Below are positions 1 to 6,381 of a DNA stretch of 9,971 nt, in pieces. A model generated the notes under the pieces. It worked only from the letters and a program-made list of their open reading frames with translations, made no database searches and was not told the DNA's origin. The position numbers were made by a program, and so were the translations under genes. Numbering within the stretch: position 1 is the first letter of the stretch; every line of letters starts with the position of its first letter. The stretch is from Pseudomonadota bacterium (lineage in GTDB: Bacteria; Pseudomonadota; Alphaproteobacteria; Acetobacterales; Acetobacteraceae): NCBI GenBank assembly GCA_021819535.1, contig JAKAQU010000082.1:1-9971 (forward strand), written 5' to 3'.

Positions 1-73
1 TCTTATACGCGCCATCTCGATCAGTTTATGCATAGAGTGTGGCTCGTTCGCAAGCATGTAAATTCGTTCCCCC

Positions 74-763
74 ATGATTGCCAGTACTTCATCTCTCGTG
101 ACGTTCGAAGGCGGCATAGACGGCTTCACCCGCGATGGTTTCATCGCCGGTTGGGCCTGTCTCCCAGGCGTCGTATCCCGCAGCCGTGCGCGCGTCGTGT
201 GGGAAAACGAAGTCATCGGCGAGGCGGTGGCCGATTCCTTCCGTATCGACCTCCTGCGCGCCGGCAAGGGACTGGGCCATTGCGGATTTTTCGCCCGCCT
301 ACAGCGCGAATTGCCGCCCGGAGAACATGTGTTTTCGCTCATCGTCGCGGCGGAAGCGGGCGGCGAGGGAATCGAAGTCGCGCGCAACCTCTCGCTTGAA
401 ATGCCAGCCGCGCCGGAAATCCGCGCCCGTCTCCCGGAATGCCCGCGCGAGCGGGTGGCCTGGCAAGACGAAGACGTGCTCGGTCATCTCGCGCAATTTG
501 ACCTTCCGCGACATTGCCGGGAAATGGGGGTCAATCGGTTCGTCGATGTCGTCTACCGCTTCATCCTCGACCGCTGGGCCGATGACAGCGCGCTCAGCCT
601 CTATCCCGCGATCCTGGAAAAAGCCTCACTGACGCCGGAGGCGTTTTTTTCCATCGTCCTCACCTCCGACGAACGCAAGAGCCGGCAAACGCCGCTCCCC
701 TCGCCCTTCGATTACCGTTTTCCCTTTGCCAACTATGCGATCGAAGCCGGCATGAGCGATTGA
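74..763 (+). CDS. Hypothetical protein, GWA-type N-terminal region plus DUF4214-like C-terminal region
   Basis: A 229-residue protein that I cannot assign to a characterised family. Residues about 12-108 resemble a beta-rich module with the pattern G-F-I-A-G-W-A (22-28), a central R-I-D-L (57-60), then G-L-G-H-C-G-F (66-72) and P-P-G-E-H (81-85). I associate this pattern with accessory regions of cell-surface glycan proteins in Acetobacteraceae, from memory. Residues about 152-204 (V-N-R-F-V-D-V-V-Y-R-F-I-L-D-R, ending S-D-E-R-K-S-R) look like a DUF4214 unit, a short helical module often attached to secreted or glycan-related proteins. No signal peptide or membrane segment is visible. An in-frame TAA at 59-61 limits the start, and ATG 74 is the first standard codon after it. 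No clear Shine-Dalgarno precedes it, so the exact start is uncertain. It converges on folC. That it is a real gene is likely; its role is unknown. Confidence 0.7.
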   Translation: MIASTSSLVTFEGGIDGFTRDGFIAGWACLPGVVSRSRARVVWENEVIGEAVADSFRIDLLRAGKGLGHCGFFARLQRELPPGEHVFSLIVAAEAGGEGIEVARNLSLEMPAAPEIRARLPECPRERVAWQDEDVLGHLAQFDLPRHCREMGVNRFVDVVYRFILDRWADDSALSLYPAILEKASLTPEAFFSIVLTSDERKSRQTPLPSPFDYRFPFANYAIEAGMSD

Positions 764-815
764 AGGCGGAAGATAAGGACGCGTCAAAAAATAAAGGCGT
801 GTTATCAGGCATAAG

Positions 816-872
816 GGCAGGGGCTTTGCCCCAGCTTGTCCCAATCGGAAGGAGGGGGCAGCGCCCTGGCCT
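816..872. terminator. Putative bidirectional terminator between convergent genes
   Basis: The 156-base spacer between the convergent stop codons at 763 and 920 holds no gene. It contains a hairpin with a 5-bp GGGGC/GCCCC stem and a TTT loop at 820-832, and a second small stem, GGGC/GCCC, near 857-867. The two halves are imperfect inverted copies of each other and could pair into a longer structure. No clean U-run follows on the plus strand. On the minus strand a T-rich stretch lies further downstream (783-795). The location suits termination of both transcripts, but the call rests on structure and position only. Confidence 0.4.
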
Positions 873-919
873 TGCTTTAAGGCGATAGTGTCTCCGCAGT
901 CCCGAAAGGAAAGATTTGT

Positions 920-2248
920 TCAGGCTGAAGAGAGCGCCGCGGGCGCAGCGTCGCGCTTCAGCACCTCGCCGGCAAGGTAAAGCGAGCCGCAGATCAGGAC
1001 CCGGGACGGTGGGCCAGCTTTCGGGAGATGCGCCAGCGCCGCCGCGACACTGCCGCCGGCAAGCGCCCGCCCCCCGGCCGCGGCGATGATCGCCTCGACC
1101 GGCATCGCCAAATGCTGCCCCGGCTCGGCAACCGCGAAAATCGAGGCGGCATGGGGGATGAGCGGGCGCAGAAATTCGGCGGCGTCCTTGCTCTGTTTCA
1201 TCCCGACGATCAAATGAACCGGCCTCTCGCTCCAGGCGGAGGCGAGATGATCGGCAAGTGCGACCCCAGCGCCCGGATTATGCCCGCCATCGAGCCATAA
1301 TTCCCAACCCCCGGGCAAAAGCGCAGCAAGCTCGCCCGAGAGGCGTTGCAGCCGCGCCGGCCATTCGGCGGCCTGGAGGCCGGCCGCGAGCACCGGCGCC
1401 GGCCAGCGCAAGCCGGCCGCCCGCAAGGCGGCAATGGCGATGCCGGCATTGTCGATCTGAAACGCGCCCAAAAGCCGTGTCGGCCGCGGAAGCAGGAACT
1501 CCTCCTCGCCATCGGCAAAGCGCCAGCCCTCGGCGGCGATCTCGGCCGACCATTCGCGCCCGCGGGCCGCGAGAGACGTTTTGGCTCGCGCCGCCACGGC
1601 CGCGAGCACGGCCAGCACTTTTTGTTCCTGCGCTCCCGTGACGACCGGGGCGCGGGGCTTGATGATCCCTGCTTTTTCGGCGGCGATGGCGGTGAGCGTC
1701 TCGCCGAGGAATTCGCGATGGTCGAGCGAGATCGCGGTGATGGCAGAGGCCGCGGGGGCGGGAATGACGTTGGTGGCATCGGCCCGGCCGCCGAGCCCGA
1801 CCTCGATCACCGCGAGATCGGCCGGGATTTGCGCGAATAACAGAAAGGCGGCGGCGGTGATGACCTCGAACACGGTGATCGGCGCGCCGTCATTGACCCG
1901 CTCCACCTCTTCGAGGGCGGCGAAAAGTTCGGCATCGCTCGCCAGCCGCCCGGCAATCCGCACCCGCTCGTTGAAGCGCACCAGATGTGGCGAGGTATAG
2001 ACATGAACGGTAAGGCCGGCCGCCTCGGCGATGGCGCGGGTAAAGGCGGCGGTGCTACCCTTGCCGTTGGTGCCGGCGATATGGATCACTGGCGGCAGGT
2101 GCTGCTCGGGATGGCCGAGGCGCGCCAGAAGCCGCTCAAGGCGGCCGAGGCTGAGATCGATCAGCGTCGGGTGCAGCGTGTGCAGCCGGGCGACGATCGG
2201 CGTGAGCGCCGGGCCGAGCCCAGGCTCGGGCGGGGGAAATTCCTTCAC
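920..2248 (-). CDS. folC: Bifunctional dihydrofolate synthase / folylpolyglutamate synthase FolC
   Basis: FolC uses ATP to join L-glutamate to dihydropteroate and then extends the glutamate tail of folates, in the cytoplasm. The 442-residue product shows the Mur-ligase-type layout: P-loop GTNGKGS at 59-65, TSPHLVRFNERVRI at 85-98, FEVITAAAF at 127-135, EVGLGGRADATN at 149-160, and a DH...LG.T...IA..KAGI.K block at 175-197. The C-terminal domain carries LLGAFQIDNAG (259-269), EWPARLQRL (295-303) and the LDGGHNP motif (319-325). The length is close to the family norm (E. coli about 420). The start is GTG, whose bases overlap the accD stop in a GTGA tetranucleotide; the only upstream ribosome-binding signal is a weak AAGAAG. 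It is the last gene of the trpB-trpA-accD-folC operon and ends before the convergent spacer. Confidence 0.96.
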   Translation of the reverse strand: MKEFPPPEPGLGPALTPIVARLHTLHPTLIDLSLGRLERLLARLGHPEQHLPPVIHIAGTNGKGSTAAFTRAIAEAAGLTVHVYTSPHLVRFNERVRIAGRLASDAELFAALEEVERVNDGAPITVFEVITAAAFLLFAQIPADLAVIEVGLGGRADATNVIPAPAASAITAISLDHREFLGETLTAIAAEKAGIIKPRAPVVTGAQEQKVLAVLAAVAARAKTSLAARGREWSAEIAAEGWRFADGEEEFLLPRPTRLLGAFQIDNAGIAIAALRAAGLRWPAPVLAAGLQAAEWPARLQRLSGELAALLPGGWELWLDGGHNPGAGVALADHLASAWSERPVHLIVGMKQSKDAAEFLRPLIPHAASIFAVAEPGQHLAMPVEAIIAAAGGRALAGGSVAAALAHLPKAGPPSRVLICGSLYLAGEVLKRDAAPAALSSA

Positions 2249-3102
2249 GCTGCCCGCTTCTTTTCGGTCAAGAGCGAAATCAGCCGCGCCAGCATGGTCT
2301 TCATCTCCAGGCGCGAGACGACGGCGTCGAGAATCCCGTGTGCGAGCAGATATTCGGCGCGCTGGAACCCTTCGGGGAGCTTTTCGCGCACCGTCTGCTC
2401 GATCACCCGGGCACCGGCAAAGCCGATCAGCGCGCCGGGCTCGGCGAGCTGGATGTCGCCGAGCATGGCGAAGCTCGCCGTCACCCCGCCGGTGGTGGGA
2501 TCGGTGAGCACGGTGATGAAGGGAAGCCCTGCCTCCTTCACCAGTCGCGCCGCGATCACCGTTTTCGGCATTTGCATCAGGCTGATCGCGCCCTCCTGCA
2601 TCCGCGCCCCGCCGGATGCGGTGTAGATCACGAGTGGCGCGCCTTGCAGGACACTGAGGCGCGCGGCGGCGACGATGCCTTCCCCGACCGCGGCCCCCAT
2701 CGAGCCGCCCATGAATTCGAACGCCATCGCCGCGACCACCGCCTTGTGCCCCGCGATGGCACCGTGGGCGACGAGAATGGCGTCGGCGAGCTGGGTCTTT
2801 TCGCGCGCTTCCTTGAGGCGCTCGGTATAGCGCTTGCTGTCGCGGAAACGCAGCGGATCGAGCGGCACTTTCGGGAGTTCGATCCGCGTGCCGCCGTCAT
2901 CGAGCGTCCAGGAAAGCCGCTCGGCGGCACTCGCGCGCATATGATGGCCGCAATGCGGGCAGACTTTGAGATTGCGTTCGAGATCGCGGCGGAACACCAT
3001 CTGCTCGCAGGACGGGCATTGGTGCCAGAGATCATCGGGGATCTCGCGCCGCCCGAGCAGGGTGCGGATTTTCGGGCGGACGAACTCGGTGATCCAGTTC
3101 AT
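2245..3102 (-). CDS. accD: Acetyl-CoA carboxylase carboxyltransferase subunit beta
   Basis: AccD pairs with AccA to move the carboxyl group from carboxybiotin to acetyl-CoA, giving malonyl-CoA, the committed step of fatty-acid synthesis in the cytoplasm. The 285-residue protein has the N-terminal four-cysteine zinc ribbon characteristic of bacterial AccD (C29, C32, C48, C51). A crotonase-fold carboxyltransferase domain follows, with AMAFEFMGGSMG (125-136), TASGGARMQEG (161-171), TDPTTGGVTASFAMLGD (200-216) and GFAGARVIEQT (227-237). It is slightly shorter at the C terminus than E. coli AccD (304). ATG 3102 overlaps the trpA stop as ATGA, and its own stop overlaps the folC start as GTGA, so it looks translationally coupled on both sides. 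No accA is present in this window. Confidence 0.97.
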   Translation of the reverse strand: MNWITEFVRPKIRTLLGRREIPDDLWHQCPSCEQMVFRRDLERNLKVCPHCGHHMRASAAERLSWTLDDGGTRIELPKVPLDPLRFRDSKRYTERLKEAREKTQLADAILVAHGAIAGHKAVVAAMAFEFMGGSMGAAVGEGIVAAARLSVLQGAPLVIYTASGGARMQEGAISLMQMPKTVIAARLVKEAGLPFITVLTDPTTGGVTASFAMLGDIQLAEPGALIGFAGARVIEQTVREKLPEGFQRAEYLLAHGILDAVVSRLEMKTMLARLISLLTEKKRAA

Positions 3103-3920
3103 CGCGGCACCGCCCGGATCGCATCCGCGATCGCCCGCACCTGCGCGAGCACCCGCGCTGCCGTCTCCGGCCCGGCACAGCCCTCGCGGAGACTCGCCGC
3201 CAGGGTCTCGATCAAGGCCGAGGCGACCACGGCGGCATCGGCGATCCTCACCGCCTCCGCCGCCTGGGCCGGGGTCTTGATGCCAAACCCGATCGCGATC
3301 GGAAGATCGGTCGCGGCACGGATCGGCGGGATGGCGCGCGCGAGATCGCTGATGGCAGCACTCCTGGTGCCGGTGATGCCGGTGATGCTGACGTAATAGA
3401 CGAAACCGCCGGCGCCGGCGAGGACGCGCGGCAGCCGCGCCGCATCCGTCGTCGGCGCGACCAGGCGGATGATGTCGAGCCCGGCGCGCGCGGCATCGGC
3501 GGCGAGGAGATCGGCTTCCTCGGGCGGCAGATCGACGATGATCAGCCCATCGACGCCGGCCTCTTGCGCGTCGGTGCAGAACCGCGCCGGGCCATAGGCG
3601 AGAATGGGGTTGAGATAGCCCATCAGGATCACCGGCGTCTCCCGATCATGGGCGCGAAAGGCGTGCACCATGGCGAGCGTGCCAGAGAGCGTCGCCCCCG
3701 CCTTGAGCGCGCGCTGGCCGGCTTCCTGAATGATCGGGCCATCGGCCATCGGGTCGGAAAACGGCATGCCGATCTCGATCAGATCGGCGCCCGCCGCCGG
3801 CATGCCATCGAGAATAGCCTGGCTGGTTTCGCGATCGGGGTCGAAGGCTTCGAGAAACGGGATGAAGGCGCCGCGCCCCTCCTTGCGGAGGGCGGCGATG
3901 CGGGCGGCGATGCGACTCAC
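3099..3920 (-). CDS. trpA: Tryptophan synthase alpha chain
   Basis: TrpA cleaves indole-3-glycerol phosphate to indole and glyceraldehyde 3-phosphate and channels the indole to TrpB. The 273-residue TIM-barrel protein aligns without gaps to E. coli TrpA through its first 60 residues. It keeps both catalytic acids, E49 (in LIEIGMPFSDP) and D60 (in MADGP). Also visible are the FVYYVS strand (173-178), the flexible SITGITG loop (178-184) and the phosphate-binding GFGI (211-214). Two usually conserved sites differ: the TxGDP position reads E-A-F-D-P (24-28), and the phosphate-binding G-S pair reads A-S (233-234). A strong GGAGGA at 3927-3932, six bases upstream, supports the GTG start at 3920, which overlaps the trpB stop as GTGA. 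Its stop overlaps accD. The gene looks intact and functional. Confidence 0.96.
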   Translation of the reverse strand: MSRIAARIAALRKEGRGAFIPFLEAFDPDRETSQAILDGMPAAGADLIEIGMPFSDPMADGPIIQEAGQRALKAGATLSGTLAMVHAFRAHDRETPVILMGYLNPILAYGPARFCTDAQEAGVDGLIIVDLPPEEADLLAADAARAGLDIIRLVAPTTDAARLPRVLAGAGGFVYYVSITGITGTRSAAISDLARAIPPIRAATDLPIAIGFGIKTPAQAAEAVRIADAAVVASALIETLAASLREGCAGPETAARVLAQVRAIADAIRAVPR

Positions 3921-5146
3921 GGGCTTTCCTCCAGATCGGCCGCGTTCAAATGGCGGGCGACGGTGAAGATATCCTTGTCGCCACGGCCGGAGAGATTGAC
4001 GACGATCACCCCGCCCGGCCCGATCTCGGGCGCGAGCTTGGTCAGATGGGCGAGCGCGTGCGCGGTCTCGAGCGCCGGGATGATGCCCTCGGTCCGGGTG
4101 CAGAGCAGAAAGGCCGCCAAAGCCTCGTCGTCGGTCACGCCGACATACTGCACCCGGCCATTTTCGAACAGGAACGCGTGCTCGGGGCCGATGCCGGGGT
4201 AATCGAGCCCGGCGCTGATGCTGTGCGCCTCCTCGATCTGCCCGTCGTCGGTTTGCAGGAGGTAGGTGAGATTGCCATGCAGGACGCCGGGCCGGCCGCG
4301 TTCCAAGCTCGCCGCGTGCTCATGCGTATCGAGCCCGCGCCCGGCCGCCTCGACGCCGATCAGGCGCACCGTCTCGTCGTCGAGAAAACTGTGAAACAGC
4401 CCCATCGCGTTGGAGCCGCCGCCGACGCAGGCGATCGCGGCGTCGGGGAGGCGCCCCTCGGCATCAAGGATCTGAGCCCGGGTCTCGACCCCGATCACGG
4501 ATTGGAAATCCCGCACCATCATCGGATAGGGATGCGGGCCGGCGACGGTGCCGATCAGATAATACGTGTCATCGACATGGGCGACCCAGTCGCGGAGCGC
4601 CTCGTTCATCGCGTCCTTGAGCGTCGCCGCGCCCGAGGTCACGGGCCGCACCTCGGCGCCCAGGAGCCTCATGCGAAAGACATTGGGCTTTTGCCGCTCG
4701 ACATCGACGGCGCCCATATAGATCGTGCAGGGAAGGCCGAAGAGCGCGCAGACGGTCGCGGTCGCGACGCCATGCTGGCCGGCCCCGGTCTCGGCGATGA
4801 TGCGGGTCTTGCCCATGCGCCGGGCAAGCAGGATCTGCCCCATGCAGGAATTGATCTTGTGGGCGCCGGTGTGGTTCAGATCCTCGCGCTTGAGATAGAT
4901 CTTGGCCCCTCCCAGCGCCGCCGAAAGCCGCTCGGCCGGCCAGAGCGGGCTTGGCCGGCCGACGTAATCGCGGAGATAGCGGTCGAGCTCGCGCTGAAAC
5001 CCGGGATCGTCCTTGGCCGCGCGATAGGCGGCCTCGACCTCGAGAATGAGCGGCATCAGCGTCTCGGCGACGAAACGCCCGCCGAACGCACCGAACCGTC
5101 CGCGCTCATCGGGGCCAGCGCGCAGCGAATTGGCGAAATTTGTCAC
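3917..5146 (-). CDS. trpB: Tryptophan synthase beta chain
   Basis: TrpB is the PLP enzyme that condenses indole with L-serine to give tryptophan, in an alpha2-beta2 complex with TrpA. From the chosen GTG the product is 409 residues. It contains GRFGAFGGRFVAETLMP near the N terminus, KREDLNHTGAHKIN at 86-99 with the PLP Schiff-base lysine at 97, the catalytic glutamate in ETGAGQHG (119-126), the PLP-phosphate loop GGGSNA (242-247) and the SGRGDKD motif (386-392). A TTG at 5176 would add ten residues. I prefer GTG 5146 because a GGGGA lies nine bases upstream and because the resulting start, MTNFANSLRAGPDERGRFG, matches the usual form of alphaproteobacterial TrpB. It is the first gene of the four-gene minus-strand operon. 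No trpF is seen upstream. Confidence 0.96.
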   Translation of the reverse strand: MTNFANSLRAGPDERGRFGAFGGRFVAETLMPLILEVEAAYRAAKDDPGFQRELDRYLRDYVGRPSPLWPAERLSAALGGAKIYLKREDLNHTGAHKINSCMGQILLARRMGKTRIIAETGAGQHGVATATVCALFGLPCTIYMGAVDVERQKPNVFRMRLLGAEVRPVTSGAATLKDAMNEALRDWVAHVDDTYYLIGTVAGPHPYPMMVRDFQSVIGVETRAQILDAEGRLPDAAIACVGGGSNAMGLFHSFLDDETVRLIGVEAAGRGLDTHEHAASLERGRPGVLHGNLTYLLQTDDGQIEEAHSISAGLDYPGIGPEHAFLFENGRVQYVGVTDDEALAAFLLCTRTEGIIPALETAHALAHLTKLAPEIGPGGVIVVNLSGRGDKDIFTVARHLNAADLEESP

Positions 5147-5406
5147 GATCGAGCGTCCCCAAGCAGATTCAGGCAATGCTCATAGCGCAGCCGCTCAGCC
5201 TCGTCACGCCGGACGGCGGGGGGAAAATACGCAAAATAATGGCTCTTTTTTTGAAAAGGCGGCGAAAGATTTTTCCCTGGCGGCCATGCCGGCGATGCGG
5301 TCGGAAAAAATAGGATTTTATCGGCGGCGAAAGGAGAAAGTTTACGATTTTGCCGTTAGGGTGAGCGCGCCGCAAAAAACCGGCGGGTCGCCGCAAAGGA
5401 GTTCCC
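5147..5406. promoter_or_regulatory. Divergent intergenic region between trpB and the FkbM-type gene
   Basis: This 260-base spacer separates two divergent genes, so it must hold the start signals of the trp-acc-fol operon (minus) and of the methyltransferase gene (plus). It is richer in A and T than its surroundings, with A or T runs near 5223-5255, 5305-5320 and 5337-5350. Minus-strand TAAAAT (plus 5315-5320) is a reasonable -10-like hexamer, but I find no well-spaced -35 for it. An 11-bp direct repeat, GGCGGCGAAAG, occurs at 5258-5268 and 5323-5333. No leader peptide with consecutive tryptophan codons is visible before trpB. An AGGAG at 5397-5401 serves the plus-strand gene. No coding sequence is supported here. 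Confidence 0.45.
5156..5160 (-). promoter_or_regulatory. Ribosome binding site deciding the trpB start
   Basis: On the minus strand this reads GGGGA, nine bases before the GTG at 5146. The alternative TTG at 5176 has no comparable purine-rich site before it. This is the main local evidence for the shorter TrpB. Confidence 0.5.
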
Positions 5407-6258
5407 ATGTCAGAAAATCCGACGGACACGCCCTCCCCGGCGACCGAACCCCCGCCGAAGACCGAACCCGCGCCGCTGGCCCCGTGGTTCACGCCGGCCG
5501 CCCCGCTCACCTTCACCGCCATCGTGCCGACGGTCTATGGCCAGATGCTCGTCAACCGCAACGACATCAATCAGACCAACGCCCTCTTCAAAACCGGCAA
5601 GGCGATCGACCACCCCGAGATCGAATTGCTCGCCGCCATTCTCCGCCTCGCGCCGCCCGACCCGGTCGTTCTCGATGTCGGCGCCAATATGGGCACCTAC
5701 ACGCTACGGCTCGCGGCCATCGCCGGGCCGCGCGGGCGCGTCCATTCCTTCGAGCCGCAGCGCATCCTCTGCAACATGATCGCCGGCAGCGTCGCCCTCA
5801 ACGGGCTCACCAACGTCATCTGCCACACCATGGCCGTCGGCGCCCGCGACGGCATGCTCGAAGTGCCGCAATTCGACTATACCGCGCCGCTCAATTTCGG
5901 CAGCATCGAATTCGGCCCCGAACAGCGCGAACCACTCATCCAGCCGCGCGGCAACGATCCGGCGCGGCGCGAATTCGTTCCCATCGTGACCCTCGATCGC
6001 TTCGGTCTCGGCCGCCTCGATCTCATGAAAATCGACGCCGAAGGCATGGAGGACGAGGTTCTCCAAGGCGCGACGGAAACGCTGAAGCGCTGCCGGCCGG
6101 TGCTCTATGTCGAGTTCATGAAATCGGATGCCGCGGCGATCAAAGCGCGGCTCCAGGGGCTCGGCTACACGCTCTATACGGTGCAGATGAATTTTCTCTG
6201 TGTGCCGACCGAAATGAACCATCGCTTCACCGTCAGCGGCGCGGCGCCGGTAAGCTGA
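5407..6258 (+). CDS. FkbM-family SAM-dependent methyltransferase
   Basis: A 283-residue Rossmann-fold methyltransferase of the FkbM type, a family that usually O-methylates sugars or polyketide and other small-molecule hydroxyls. The SAM-binding motif I is VLDVGANMG (88-96). An acidic residue after beta-2 lies in VHSFEPQ (112-118). The family signature follows as TLDRF (195-199) and MKIDAEGME (207-215), then RPVLYVEFMK (230-239). The first 30 residues are rich in proline, threonine and glutamate and look disordered; there is no signal peptide. ATG 5407 has a good AGGAG five bases upstream. The gene stands alone between the divergent trp operon and metK, with no glycosyltransferase or glycan operon nearby, so the substrate cannot be inferred. 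Family assignment is firm; function is open. Confidence 0.88.
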   Translation: MSENPTDTPSPATEPPPKTEPAPLAPWFTPAAPLTFTAIVPTVYGQMLVNRNDINQTNALFKTGKAIDHPEIELLAAILRLAPPDPVVLDVGANMGTYTLRLAAIAGPRGRVHSFEPQRILCNMIAGSVALNGLTNVICHTMAVGARDGMLEVPQFDYTAPLNFGSIEFGPEQREPLIQPRGNDPARREFVPIVTLDRFGLGRLDLMKIDAEGMEDEVLQGATETLKRCRPVLYVEFMKSDAAAIKARLQGLGYTLYTVQMNFLCVPTEMNHRFTVSGAAPVS

Positions 6259-6381
6259 GGGGCCACTCCTCCTTGACCGGGCCAGCGCTTTCGGTCACAC
6301 AGCGTTCGCGCCGGCGCCCCCTGTGCCGGCGCGCAAGCCGGCATTTTCCGGCCGCTCCGCGACAAGAGGACGAATTGCGCC
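6259..6381 (+). promoter_or_regulatory. metK upstream region with strong hairpins
   Basis: The 123 bases before metK contain three inverted repeats in series: GACCG(G)/(T)CGGTC at 6275-6296, a perfect 9-bp stem CGCGCCGGC/GCCGGCGCG with a 9-base loop at 6307-6333, and GCCGG/CCGGC with loop CATTTT at 6337-6352. CACAG (6298-6302) can alternatively pair with CTGTG (6321-6325), which would compete with the 9-bp stem. TTGACC at 6273-6278 resembles a -35 box, but no good -10 follows. The region could be a terminator for the upstream gene, a structured metK leader, or both. I do not recognise a known SAM riboswitch class in it. An AGAGGA at 6365-6370 probably serves as the metK ribosome binding site. 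Confidence 0.4.

Noticed and set aside
1..73. A gene or promoter at the left edge
   Set aside because: No convincing -35/-10 pair or partial coding sequence can be supported in these bases.
3950..5185. A 411-codon plus-strand frame antisense to trpB
   Set aside because: It mirrors trpB, which carries all PLP-enzyme motifs; the antisense translation has no recognisable features.
5177..5406. A trp attenuator with a leader peptide before trpB
   Set aside because: No short frame with consecutive TGG codons is followed by alternative hairpins. The only small frame, ATG at minus-strand 5184, encodes four residues.
6259..6381. A known SAM riboswitch upstream of metK
   Set aside because: GGTCACA at 6293-6299 briefly recalls the SAM/SAH class, but the matching strand and the conserved core before the ribosome binding site are not seen.
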